From SIAJ01 sp963773845 (lineage in GTDB: Bacteria > Planctomycetota > Planctomycetia > Gemmatales > Gemmataceae): a stretch of DNA of 64,000 nucleotides. The position numbers were made by a program, and so were the translations under genes. The notes under the pieces are model-generated. The model worked only from the letters and a program-made list of their open reading frames with translations. It did not search any database and was not told where the DNA came from. The DNA is taken from positions 1,364,001 through 1,428,000 of the forward strand of contig CAVZCU010000012.1 of NCBI GenBank assembly GCA_963773845.1. The letters are read 5' to 3'. This document shows positions 7,595 to 16,649 of this stretch, in pieces; within the stretch, counting starts at the first letter, position 1; every line of letters starts with the position of its first letter.

Positions 7595-10021
7595 ATGTCG
7601 CACTGGCCGCCGGATTACTGCTTTGAGCAGCTAAAAAAGCAGCGTGAAGTGATTGCTGCCGCCGCTTCCCGAAATGAAGCCGACACGCGACTGCGCGCTA
7701 TCGACACGATGCTCTTCGACGTGCTTGGATGGGACAAACTCGATGTCGATGTCGAGAAATACTGTCGCGCTATCGGTTTCGCCGATTACGCTTGCCACAT
7801 CGATGCTGCTCCTGCTTTGATTCTTGAAGCAAAGCGTGCGGACGCTGCCTTCGTCGTCCCCGACGTAAAACTCCCGCCTAAGGCAGTGAGCTTCGGCCTT
7901 CTCGCCAAAGAATGTCCGGCCGCGGATGAAGCGCTACGGCAGGCCATCGGATACGCCGCGTCCATTGGCGTTCGGTACGTCGCAATCTCAAATGGGCACC
8001 AATGGCTCATCACTCTTCCTTACGTCCAAAACCAAAGGGTAGAAGAACGAAACGTCGTTGTGTTTGAATCGCTTGACGCAATCGAGAGTAAGTTTCGTCT
8101 CTTTTGGGAGTGTTTCGGTCCACATGGCGTCGAATCGAACCTGGCATTGCCCCTATTACTGGATGTCCGCAAAGCGCCACCACCCCAAAAACTATCACAA
8201 AGAATAAGTGTTTATCCGGCACCAACTACTAGAAACGCCGTCGCAGACACCTTGGAAACCGTCTTAGGTGCCGTGTGGGAGGAGGTAAAGCAAGACGAGG
8301 ATGAGGTGGAATTCTTGAAGCACTGCTACGTCCTTCCGGAAGCGAATCCCTCCACTCTTGCACTTGCCAAAGAGATAATTGAGCAAAAGGTCTCTAGCGA
8401 CGAGCGCGTCTTTGCAAAAGCTCTTCAGCAAAACGCCATAAAGGACTTGCTCAAGAATTACTCGCCCGAAAAGCCAATCGTGATTCTGGGGGACATCGGG
8501 CACGGAAAGACGACATTTCTGAAGTACCTGAGGAAGATCGAAGCCGCGACAGCCCTTGACAGATACATTCAACTCGACATTGACTTTGTGGACCGTCCGG
8601 CACATGCCGACGAAGTCTCACAGTTCATCTACTCTCGCATTGAGGATCAACTGCGCCAAGCCCCGTATAGCCTTGATATAATGGACGACGCTCTGATTCG
8701 TGCGGCCCTTCATCCCGACTTGAACCGATTCAAGAAAACACCGGAGGCAAAGCTCCATCCTCCCGATTCATCCGAATACAAAGTTGCTGAACTTGCATTC
8801 ATCAACTCAATACGCAACGACAAGCATGAGTTTTTCAAACGCCTATTCATTCACTTGCGTGGTTCCCGCAAGTTCTCTCTCGCCATCTTCATGGACAATT
8901 TGGATCGCCGTGACGAACCAATTCAAGAGGAAGCATACTTGCGAGCTTCCGCCATCGCGACGACTGGGCAAGCCTCGTATTTGTTTGCCTGCGCCCAGTG
9001 ACATTCCATAAGTCGAGCAAAGAGGGGGTATTAGATTCAGTCTCGCCGAAGGTGATAAGCATCTCCAGCGCTCGGACGGATTTTGTCCTCGCAAAACGAT
9101 TGAAGTACGCTAAGCGGTATGCCGAAGGCGTTGAGTTGCCACCTCGTCCTAACCGTGCGCCGCTCGGCGCTACGTTTAGCTTTGAGATGCCCACGATAGT
9201 GACAGTGTTAGATTGCCTTATCGACTCTATTAGGCACCGGAAGCGATTTGTAACCCTGTTTGAAGCCGCAGCAAATGGAAACACCCGCGACGTGTTGAAA
9301 TACACCTATTTATTCATCACGAGCAAATTCTTAGACACAGGGGAGATTGTTGAAAGATATAGAGCGAACCGCGAGTATCGCATTCCAGTGCACCATGCAC
9401 AGCGCCCTGTTATACCGTGATTCTGTTCACTACGACCCGAAAACCTGCATCTTTGTCAATTTGTTTGACGTTGAGCAGGCTGATCGTTTGCAACATTTCA
9501 CTCGAATGACGGTGTTGACACATCTCTCCGTGGTGTCTCAGGCTCACCCTACACTTGGGTTCGCGCGGCTCAGTGATGTTCTTACACACCTAACAAAGGT
9601 GGGCTATTCGAGCGCCCACGCCTCCTGGACAGTGAAGTACCTATTTGAGAAGGCTTGCTTGGAGTCGAGGGACCCTATGGAGAAATGGTCTGAGGATATT
9701 CGAGAAATCAAGCTGACAAGTCTTGGGAAATATCACATAACGGAGTTGTTGACGTTTGCTTATTTTGATGCGATGACAATTGATACGCCCATCATGGACA
9801 CCAACGCAAGAGGGCGGATTTATGATGTCATGGACATTCGAGGCAGAATTGACAGGACGCTCGTTTTCCTTGAATATCTTGATGCAGCCTCAAAGGACAT
9901 TCTGGATTTGCAGGTTCGTCAGTTGTGGGACGAACATCTCAAAGCGGTAATGGATGGAATGAGCAAAATCCAAGATACGGTTGACGAACAGGAAGCCGAC
10001 GACGTGGACGATGACAAGTAA
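7595..10021 (+). CDS. HsdR_N-type nuclease fused to P-loop NTPase, candidate defence protein, two frameshifts
   Basis: From ATG 7595 the N-terminal 150 residues resemble the type I restriction HsdR N-terminal nuclease fold: LRAIDTMLFDVLGWDK, GFADYACHI, then PALILEAKR, which supplies the D...ExK pattern. A P-loop domain follows (Walker A GDIGHGKTT near residue 297; Walker B-like LAIFMDNLDRRD near 430), then a long helical C-terminus ending QEADDVDDDK. The frame breaks twice: near 8993 one base is missing (adding a C restores FALRPVTFHKSSKEG), and near 9405 one base is extra (RIPVHHAQR joins LLYRDSVHYDPKT). Joined length is about 808 residues. The downstream RPxTF and YRIPxH blocks fit STAND/P-loop proteins. 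Neighbouring toxin-antitoxin genes and an IS element fit a defence island. The frameshifts may be sequence errors or decay. Confidence 0.65.
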
Positions 10022-10511
10022 CTTCCATCCGAATACGGACAATGAAGCCGCATGAGGGTGGGAAAAGAAGTGGGAACTGTGTGCCGGAGAGAAAAACTCA
10101 CGACTCCTGTTCATATTCCGTCATCCGGCGTCTCCTTCCCGCTCCCCGGAAAATCCAGATAGATTCGCGCGTTCGCGTTTCTGCCGGGTTCTCGCAGCGC
10201 GGCCAGTTCCTCCAAACGCAAGACCGCCGGCTGCGCCGCGCACGCCGCCGCGTAAGGAAAGAGAACGAGCGGAGCCTGCGCGAGTTGTATAGGACGCTCA
10301 AACAGGATGGCGACAACCCGCTCCGCGACCCACACGAGGGACTCAACCGGTCGGACGGGACGGCCTTTCAACACGAGACCAGCCCGAAAGGGCCGCTTCT
10401 ACCGACGGCGACATGCGGTCAATTCTGAGTAAAATAGGTCAATGGAGATTTGATGTGGCGACCGGCAGGTGCTCAGCGTATCCTCATCTGGCTTTGCCAG
10501 AGCTTTGAGCA
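10022..10511. other. gap between defence-like gene and XRE/ImmA gene
   Basis: About 490 bases with several short frames on both strands and no convincing start or Shine-Dalgarno site. The best candidate is described separately at 10111-10374. A promoter for the XRE/ImmA gene is expected at 10430-10500 but no clear consensus boxes stand out. Confidence 0.5.
10111..10374 (-). CDS. possible small hypothetical protein (87 aa)
   Basis: Frame beginning MLKGRPVRPVESLVWVAERV with a hydrophobic centre (LAQAPLVLFPYAAACAAQPAVLRLEELAAL) and a polar tail ending PGSGKETPDDGI. Composition is protein-like, and in this frame the Leu/Ala pattern could be helical. There is no recognised domain and competing frames of similar length exist, so it may be non-coding. 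Confidence 0.25.
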   Translation of the reverse strand: MLKGRPVRPVESLVWVAERVVAILFERPIQLAQAPLVLFPYAAACAAQPAVLRLEELAALREPGRNANARIYLDFPGSGKETPDDGI

Positions 10512-11696
10512 ATGAAGAATCAGGCCGAGACTATTCCGCAGCCCGAACTGCTGACCTGGGCACGCAAGGCCGCTGGCTACAGCCTCGACGAGGCTGCGCG
10601 CAAACTCCACATAAACGCCGAACGATTGCAGTCGTGGGAAAGCGGTCTGAGCCAACCTACGTTCAATCAGTTGTGCAACCTGGCAGATGTGTACAAACGG
10701 CCGCTGGCCGTATTCTTCTTGCCTAAGCCGCCCAAGGACGAAGCGACTCCTCCCGATTTTCGGCGGTTTGATCATGCTTCTGCCGACAGGCTTTCACCCG
10801 AGCTCCTCCTGGCCATTCGCAAGGCCCGATCAAAGCGTCGGGCCGCTCGCGAACTTGCGGATGAGCTTGGCGAGCGGCCGCCAGAGTTCCGGGAGCGGGC
10901 GAAACTCGATGAGGATCCAGAACGAGTCGCAGCGCGGCTACGCAAGGCGATCGGACTAAATGGTGAACAGGATAAAGCCGATGCCCGAGTCCAGTTCAAC
11001 GAGAGGCGGGCAGCGCTCGAAGCCGCCGGCGTGCTAGTGTTCCAAGCAGAGAAAATCCCCGTCGACGAGATGAGGGGCTTCTCGATTGCCGAGCGGCCGT
11101 TCCCAGTGGTGGTGGTAAATATCAAGGACTCACCGCAGGCACGGAGCTTTTCACTGTTTCACGAAACAGCCCATATCCTTCTCGGCCAAGCGGGGCTTTG
11201 CAACTTTGAGGAGAATGGCGGGCCAGCGCCGGACCGAAAAACCGAAGCCTTCTGCAACCACGTTGCAGGCGCTATTCTGGTTCCCGCGGACAGCTTGCTC
11301 AACCTTTCGGAGACGCCGAAAAGGCTCGTGCCCGAGCTGTCGGACGCGATCACGGCGACGATCGCCCGGGTGTTCGCCGTGAGTAATGAAGTCATCTTGC
11401 GCCGACTCGTGATCCTCCGGCGGCTACCAATGGGGTTTTACTTGAAAAAACGCGCCGAGTATCAGGCACGAGGCGTAGCGGTCCCGAAAACGGGAGGCTT
11501 CGCTCCGCCATCGACAATGGCAGCGGCCACCAATGGCCGCTACTTCACGCGGCTGGTCCTCGAGGCCTACGACGACGAGAAGATCGCCACAACCGACATC
11601 TTGGAGTACCTGGGAGTTCGATCGAAACACCTCGGCAAGATTCGCGATGCGATTCAGCGCCCAAGCATTCGAAGCCGCCGCGATGATAGCATCTGA
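10512..11696 (+). CDS. XRE helix-turn-helix / ImmA-IrrE metallopeptidase fusion
   Basis: 394 residues. Residues about 8-65 form a XRE-type helix-turn-helix (LLTWARKAAGYSLDEAARKL, LQSWESGLSQPTFNQLCNLADVYKRPLAVFF). A charged linker with RKARSKRRAARELADELGE follows, then a zinc peptidase domain of ImmA/IrrE type with HETAH (SFSLFHETAHILLGQAG, about 215-231) and a downstream helix TEAFCNHVAGAILVPAD. Such proteins cleave or sense a repressor or act as the antitoxin-like partner of a PIN-type (DUF4411) toxin. No DUF4411 gene follows here; a DUF433 gene is next, 7 bases downstream. The C-terminus (YFTRLVLEAYDDEKIATTDILEYLGV) is typical of the subgroup. Confidence 0.88.
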   Translation: MKNQAETIPQPELLTWARKAAGYSLDEAARKLHINAERLQSWESGLSQPTFNQLCNLADVYKRPLAVFFLPKPPKDEATPPDFRRFDHASADRLSPELLLAIRKARSKRRAARELADELGERPPEFRERAKLDEDPERVAARLRKAIGLNGEQDKADARVQFNERRAALEAAGVLVFQAEKIPVDEMRGFSIAERPFPVVVVNIKDSPQARSFSLFHETAHILLGQAGLCNFEENGGPAPDRKTEAFCNHVAGAILVPADSLLNLSETPKRLVPELSDAITATIARVFAVSNEVILRRLVILRRLPMGFYLKKRAEYQARGVAVPKTGGFAPPSTMAAATNGRYFTRLVLEAYDDEKIATTDILEYLGVRSKHLGKIRDAIQRPSIRSRRDDSI

Positions 11697-11703
11697 GCTG
11701 ACG

Positions 11704-11958
11704 ATGAACGCTGTCAAAACCGAAAAGAATAGCTGGGTGCAGAAGACTCCAGGCGTGTGCGGCGGCAACGCTTGCATCTGCAATACACGGATCACCGTGT
11801 GGGGTCTTGTCAATTCGCGCCGCTTCGGCGCCACGGACGACGACCTTCTGAAAAGCATCGTGGGACTGACGCCGGATGACTTGCAAGCAGCGTGGGAATA
11901 CTACAACGCCCATCCGAACGAGATCGATCAAAACATCCGCGACAACGAAGAAGACTAA
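11704..11958 (+). CDS. DUF433 antitoxin-like protein, toxin partner not seen
   Basis: 84 residues from ATG 11704. The pattern W-V-Q-KTPGVCGGNACICNTRITVWGLV ... LTPDDLQAAWEYYNAHPNEID is the DUF433 fold, a small winged-helix antitoxin that senses and neutralises a DUF5615 PIN-like toxin encoded just downstream. Here the downstream sequence has only a 20-codon frame (MAQYRSPHIANARALIVFSA) that stops inside a repeat hairpin, so the partner is missing or was replaced when the repeats or the IS110 element arrived. Five Cys/Gly-rich residues near position 18 are normal for the family. Confidence 0.85.
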   Translation: MNAVKTEKNSWVQKTPGVCGGNACICNTRITVWGLVNSRRFGATDDDLLKSIVGLTPDDLQAAWEYYNAHPNEIDQNIRDNEED

Positions 11959-12335
11959 TCGCCCATGGCCCAATACCGTTCCCCTCACATCGCCAACGCC
12001 AGGGCACTGATCGTGTTTTCAGCCTGAAGGGCTGGGATAAGCGTTATCCCAGCCTTTCAGGCTGGAATTCAGATTTGGGGCCCGCCGTGTCCCCAGGGCG
12101 TTGCCCTGGGCTTCGAGATTTAACCGCGTTGCGGTATAAGCCAACCCTGGGTAGCGCGCCGGTCGGCTTCCCAGGGTACAACCGCGCTGCCGTACAGACA
12201 AGAGTCAGTGCTGTACGCCAAAGGCGTTCAATCTCGAAGCCCAGTTGGCTATAGGTGGGGTGGAAAAGGGGATGCCTCGAAAGTGGAATGGTGTTCGGTA
12301 ACGACTACCGGTTCCACGTACAGGAGGTCATCCCC
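11959..12335. repeat. repeat-rich intergenic stretch left of the IS110 transposase
   Basis: Contains a near-perfect hairpin at 12020-12064 (CAGCCTGAAGGGCTGGGATAA with its inverse, one mismatch, loop GCG). It is followed by diverged copies of a unit with the words CCTGGGCTTCGAGATT, AACCGCGTTGCGGTA and CCCAGGGTA, in both orientations (12090-12260). The same words recur at 14090-14410 on the other side of the transposase. No gene fits here. Confidence 0.75.
12321..12327 (+). promoter_or_regulatory. strong Shine-Dalgarno site that fixes the transposase start
   Basis: AGGAGG at 12322-12327 stands eight bases before GTG 12336. This places the start at 12336 rather than at any upstream ATG in the same frame. 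Confidence 0.8.
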
Positions 12336-13607
12336 GTGAAGAGCAGAGCATACCGTGCCGTCGATGTCAATCGAATTGAACTCGATGATTGGCTCGCCGG
12401 CCGCGAGGGCTTGGTGGTGCATGCGGGATTGGACATCGGCAAGGAGTGGATCTACGGCACGCTGCGTTGGGGCGTCGGCGATTTCGATCGCCCGTGGCGA
12501 GTACGCAATCCCGCGGACGTGATTCGGCTGGCGGAGTTGTTGCGTGATGTGGGCCAGGGCCGGCAATTGATCGTCGCGATGGAGCCGACCGGGACCTACG
12601 GCGATGCGGCGCGGCAGGCGCTGGAGCGGGCGGGCGTGGTCGTGCATCGGGTCAGTCCGAAGATGGCGTCGGACTATGCGGAGGTATTCGATGGCGTGCC
12701 GTCGCAGCACGACGGCAAGGACGCGGCGGTGGTCGCTGAGTTGGCAGCGCAAGGCAAGAGTTGGCCGTGGCCGATGCCGAAGCCAACCGAGATCGAGCAG
12801 GAGCTGGCGTATCAAGTCGATTGGCTCGATGGCCAGCGTCGTCAGATGATGCAGTGGTGCGGTCGGGTCGAGGCGTTGTTGAGTCGGCATTGGCCGGAAG
12901 CGACGCGGATCGTGCCGTTGTGTTCGGGAACGATGTTGGCGTGTCTGGCCGAGTACGGCGGGCCGCGTGGATTGGCGCTGGCGTTGGATGGCGTGGAGCG
13001 CGTGCGAGGTTGGGGCCGATGCTTCTTGAGCGAAGAGAAAGCGCAGGCGTTGGTGTCGAGCGCGCGGTCGACGGTGGGCGTGGCGATGGGCCCTTGGGAT
13101 GAAGAGCGCTTGCGTCGATTCGTTCGGCAAATCCAGGGCTGTCGTCGTGAGATGGCGATGGCGCGACGGCGGATGCGGGCGTTGACGCGTGATCATGCGG
13201 GGATCGTGGCGATGAGCGCGGTGGTCGGGATCGGGACGGCGTGCGTGTTGTGGGTGGAACTGGGCGATCCGAGCGCGTACCATTGCGGGTCGGCGTATCG
13301 CAAGGCGATGGGGTTGAACCTGGCGGAGCGCTCGAGCGGCCAGTGGCAAGGAAAGCTGCGGATCAGCAAGCGTGGTTCGTCGGAGGTGCGGCGGTGGTTG
13401 TATCTGGCGGCGTTGCGCTGGCTGAGGCAGGAGCCGGTGCGGGGTTGGTATCGGCGTCAGAAGGCGCTGCGTCGTGGCGAAGGCAAGGCGGCGGTGATCG
13501 GCGTGATGCGGAAATTGGCGTTGGCGTTGTATCGGGTCGGCGGGCGTGGCGAGGCGTTTGATCGACACCAGTTGTATCGAACGGTGACATCGGCGAACGC
13601 GGAGTGA
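12336..13607 (+). CDS. IS110-family transposase (DEDD recombinase)
   Basis: 423 residues from GTG 12336. The N-terminal RuvC-like DEDD domain shows the four acidic sites: Asp in HAGLDIGKEW, Glu in AMEPTGTYGD, and the DxxD-like pair in QHDGKDAAVVAEL. A helical linker leads to the C-terminal transposase-20 domain with the catalytic-Ser region (VVGIGTACVLWVELGDPSAY ... KAMGLNLAERSSGQWQGKLRISKRGSSEVRRWLYLAALR). IS110 elements move without inverted-repeat ends and use an element-encoded bridge RNA to choose donor and target. The frame is intact, so the element may be active. It sits between matching repeat clusters. Element ends cannot be fixed by eye. Confidence 0.93.
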   Translation: MKSRAYRAVDVNRIELDDWLAGREGLVVHAGLDIGKEWIYGTLRWGVGDFDRPWRVRNPADVIRLAELLRDVGQGRQLIVAMEPTGTYGDAARQALERAGVVVHRVSPKMASDYAEVFDGVPSQHDGKDAAVVAELAAQGKSWPWPMPKPTEIEQELAYQVDWLDGQRRQMMQWCGRVEALLSRHWPEATRIVPLCSGTMLACLAEYGGPRGLALALDGVERVRGWGRCFLSEEKAQALVSSARSTVGVAMGPWDEERLRRFVRQIQGCRREMAMARRRMRALTRDHAGIVAMSAVVGIGTACVLWVELGDPSAYHCGSAYRKAMGLNLAERSSGQWQGKLRISKRGSSEVRRWLYLAALRWLRQEPVRGWYRRQKALRRGEGKAAVIGVMRKLALALYRVGGRGEAFDRHQLYRTVTSANAE

Positions 13608-13955
13608 GACACGCGTCGGCACGGGCGCCGGCGTGAGTGGTGGGACGGAAGGGAATCCCGAACGAAAGGAGCGCGCATCGACGCGAGTGCAGACGACGCC
13701 TCTGTTGTGCCACCTTCTTCAACAACCCTTCAGCGCCCTTCGCGGAGCGCCAAGCCCAGTTTCGAGGGGCCGCAACGGAGTTCATCGGCGTGATCCTCCA
13801 TGGAGCCAATTCGATGGTCCCGAGCGATCGGGATACATTCCAGGCAAAAGGTTTGGGCTAGCCGATGGCCGAAGTTCAGAGGAGGCGTAGGCGACGAGTC
13901 GAGGCGGATGGACAGGAACGATGGTCGAAGGATCGAGGAGAACGGAGGGCAGCGG

Positions 13956-14025
13956 ACGGGGAGTGCTCGGCTGCGTCCTCCGCGGCCTGCGGCCGCGAAG
14001 GCCGCAGCCGAGCACTCCCCGTCCG
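13956..14025. repeat. long perfect inverted repeat
   Basis: A 21-base arm (GACGGGGAGTGCTCGGCTGC plus G) is matched perfectly by its inverse about 30 bases later; the loop region itself (GCGGCC...GGCCGC-like) can pair further. No T tract follows. It may be part of a dispersed palindrome or mark the right end of the mobile element. Confidence 0.8.
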
Positions 14026-14084
14026 TAAAGAACGTGACGGCATCCCCGAAAAAAAACGCCTTGACATGCTTAGAAAAGGGTTGA

Positions 14085-14410
14085 ACGCGCAGCGTTCTAC
14101 CCTGGGTCAGTTGCATCGCCCCGGGGTTGATACCGCAACGCGGTTATAGCATGCGCGACCGGGCAACACATTCGCTATTCGCCCAACGGCAAACGCTCGA
14201 CGGAGCCCGCATGCTATAACCGCGTTGCGGTAGAAATTTCATTGGCACCGATTACCCAGGGTAGCCCGCAAGCGGGCAACCCTGGGCTTCGAGATCTAAC
14301 CGCGTTGCGGTACAGACAGCCGAACCAGGATTACCCGCAAGCACGCACCGTGGGCTTCGAGATTCAATCGAGTTGCGGTACAGACAGCCGAACCAGGGTA
14401 GCCCACTGGC
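14085..14410. repeat. cluster of diverged CCTGGGCTTCGAGATT / CGCGTTGCGGTA repeats
   Basis: At least three tandem units share ACCC(A/T)GGG, CTGGGCTTCGAGAT(T/C), AACCGCGTTGCGGTA and ACAGACAGCCGAACCAGG. Two copies of CATGCTATAACCGCGTTGCGG in opposite orientation bracket 14140-14232. The unit matches the cluster at 12090-12260. Confidence 0.8.
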
Positions 14411-14646
14411 GGACTACTCGGGTAATCTTCCGCAACGACCGATCTTCCGACCCCATCCGCCTCGAATCGGTATTCCAAAGTTTTACTGAAAATATGTTCA
14501 CTTTGATTTGACAACGGCCCATTTGGACCATTAGCTGGTATTGAGTGTGTGACCACACACACCACATCTCTCGTCGCGGTCTGGTTTCGACCGCTTTTCG
14601 CAAGCTCGGCCCAGCACATCGCGGCTTGCCTTTCTGGAGAACTCCC

Positions 14647-15118
14647 ATGTCACAGAACCTCAAGACTCTTCTTCACATCGCCGCCGAGATGCGGGCCGTT
14701 GGTCATTCCTGGCAAGCCGTGGCCGAGAAACTCCAGCGCAAAACCAAGACCTGTCAGAGTTGGCCGATCAAGCATCGCGCGCAATGGGAGCCGCTTTACT
14801 TCGAGATTCAGAAACACCATTTCGACCAGATCAACCAGGAATGCAAGTCGCACATGCACGGCCTCATGCGCAGCGAAGATCCGAAGCTCCGTCAAAAGGC
14901 GAACGAGTCTTGGATGAAGTATTCGGGCAAGGCGTTCGGCATGGCCAGCGTCGTCAATCAACCGGTTGAGAAGCCCAAGACGGCGAACGAACGGATTATG
15001 GATGGGGTGCTGGAAGACATGAACGACACGCGCGAGCGTCTGAACCGGAAGCGAGCGATTCAAGGCCTGCCGCCGCTCACTGATGACGAATTCATGTGGG
15101 CGTGGGGCGGCGAAGGCG
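14647..15118 (+). CDS. hypothetical protein with HTH-like start; true 3' end obscured by repeat array
   Basis: Starts at ATG 14647, five bases after GGAGAA. The first 45 residues (LLHIAAEMRAVGHSWQAVAEKLQRKTKTCQSWP) resemble a helix-turn-helix of terminase-small-subunit or resolvase type; the rest is helical (YFEIQKHHFDQINQECKSHMHGLMRSEDPKLRQKANESWMKYSGKAFG) and ends around LPPLTDDEFMWAWGG. The frame has no stop there: it runs through the palindrome array (TDLQSVP peptides) and stays open to 16590 across the antisense strand of the next gene. I take the repeats and the antisense part as not belonging to the original protein. The end given is where recognisable protein stops, not a stop codon. 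Confidence 0.55.
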
Positions 15119-15119
15119 G

Positions 15120-15330
15120 GACGGAATTGCCGTCTGTCCCCACTGGTAGGACGGATTTGCAATCCGTCCCCATTGGTAGGACGGATTTGCAATCCGTCCC
15201 CACTGGTAGGACGGATTTGCAATCCGTCCCACCCGGGCCCGACGGATTACCAATCCGTCCTACCAGTGGCGAGGACGGATTACCAATCCGTCCCACGTGT
15301 GGCGAGGACGGATTACAAATCCGTCCTACG
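15120..15330. repeat. array of six GGACGGATTnnnAATCCGTCC palindromes
   Basis: Units of about 28-32 bases, each built on the palindrome GGACGGATT(T)GCAAATCCGTCC or a variant, separated by words such as CCACTGGTA and GTGGCGA. The first units face one way and the last three the other way. Read in frame they give TDLQSVPTGR repeats. Two more units occur at 42947-42998. Spacers are too short and too similar for CRISPR. Confidence 0.9.
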
Positions 15331-15528
15331 ACGTTGGTGTTAATCGTGTTGGCGTTTTTATTCGTCTGGGCAACCAGGGATCGGAGTCTCCACGGCCCGC
15401 GCGGTCCGGACGTCCAGTTCGCCCGCACTTTCGGCGACGCTGTCGCCGACCAGGACATGCACGGAGTATTCCAGAAAAAAACCTGGCCGGAAGGCCGTTT
15501 CATCGACCGCAAAACGACAGACGTCGGT

Positions 15529-16514
15529 CTAATACCGCACGCCGAACATGAGCATGGACGTGATGTCGAAGAAGTCCGAATCGTGTTCGAGCAGATCGTT
15601 GTAGGTGCGGGCGCCTTCGATCCGGGCGCCGAACATGACCTGGTAGCCGCCGATCGGCACTTCCACGGTTGCCATCAGCCCGGCGAACGCTTGACCGAAG
15701 ACGTCGTAGTGCCGGCGATAGCCGCCCGGCTCGAACGGCGTGCTGAAATCGACATGGCTGGCGCCCCAGCGCCCACCGACATCGAAGCCGACGCGGAAAT
15801 TGGCATCCCACGTATCGAGAATGAATCCAGGACGAGCCAGGAACCAATCGCGGCCGAGACCGACGCCTGCGGCGGTTCGGTGCAGCATTTTCACGGCGAC
15901 CGGCTCGGTGCGAAACGTAACGATGTCGAGCTGGCGTCCCTCGTTCCGCGTGTACATCACGTGCGTATCAATCACCCACGCCGCATCGCCCGCTGGATCG
16001 AAGAACTGCGACCGCACGCCGATTTGACCGCTCCAGCCCTCTTGAATGTTGTGAACCAACAGCCGAGTGCCGGTCGGGGAATTCACACCGAAACGGACAT
16101 AAACTTCCTCGCCGACGGGCCCGTGCGATCCCATCGGCCCGCAGCAATCGTTATTCGGTTGAAACAGGTAATTCCCGACGTTCGTTCCCGCGGGGTTGGC
16201 CTGCACTTCTTTCGGACTGCCGGGCAAGATCGGCGAGGCGGCGGACGGTGCATCGGGCCCGGCAATGGGAGCGGCGGCCGCCGGAATGCCGGGTGTTGGC
16301 GGCGGCTCGTCCGCCACGGACACGACGGGGGTGTGCGTAATAGGCGAGCTGCGGAGCCAACGAGAGTCCCGCCGGGCAGGGCCGCGGCAATGGGTGGAGG
16401 CTCGGAAAGCTGGGAAGGCTTGCCGACGGGCGTTTGCGCGACGGCGGCAAAAGGTCCCGCCAAGACGATTGCAGTCGTGCACCAACGGCGAAATCCGCGC
16501 ATGATCTGCCTCAC
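15529..16514 (-). CDS. putative outer-membrane beta-barrel protein, one frameshift near the N-terminus
   Basis: The gene starts at 16514 with a signal peptide (MRQIMRGFRRWCTTAIVLAGPFAAVAQ) and a Pro-rich segment (SQLSEPPPIAAALPGG). Near 16343-16355 the frame changes and continues as THTPVVSVADEPPPTPGIPAAAAPIAG, a second Pro/Ala linker. The mature domain has alternating hydrophobic strands (EVYVRFGVNSPTGTRLL, DAAWVIDTHVMYTRNEG, FRVGFDVGGRWGASHVDF, VEVPIGGYQVMFGARIEGA) and ends in an aromatic residue (LMFGVRY), the usual outer-membrane barrel ending. Joined length is about 328 residues. Planctomycetes carry many such barrels; the substrate is unknown. Confidence 0.65.
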
Positions 16515-16649
16515 TGGCCGTGGATGGACGGCGAGCCAACGGTGCTCCGGTCCCCTCCTTCACATCGGCTATGAACTGGGCAAACTTTAACGGCTTTGCG
16601 GATTCTGCCGATCGCCACGCGTCGGCATCGCCGTGTGTAAAATGCGTTC

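Larger units (their letters stand above)
13608..14646. other. gene-free region right of the IS110 transposase
   Basis: About 1 kb without a convincing gene. The first 280 bases (13608-13890) are unlike the repeats and are the likely 3' non-coding end of the IS element; a guide (bridge) RNA could be encoded here if the element belongs to the IS1111 group. Then come the long hairpin at 13956-14025 and the repeat cluster at 14085-14410. A TTGACA at 14508-14513 could serve the next gene, but no good -10 box is seen at the right distance. Confidence 0.6.

Noticed and set aside
12249..13622. Long open frame on the - strand opposite the IS110 transposase
   Set aside because: It is rich in Arg, His and Pro with no domain, and mirrors the codon pattern of the GC-rich transposase gene.
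14508..14513. TTGACA as promoter of the 14647 gene
   Set aside because: No acceptable -10 box at 16-18 bases.
15120..15330. CRISPR array
   Set aside because: Units are palindromes in both orientations with 5-10 base, similar spacers; no cas genes nearby.
14545..16590. One 681-codon + strand frame covering the hypothetical gene, repeats and beyond
   Set aside because: The part after about 15330 is antisense to the beta-barrel gene and has no protein character; only the first part is kept.
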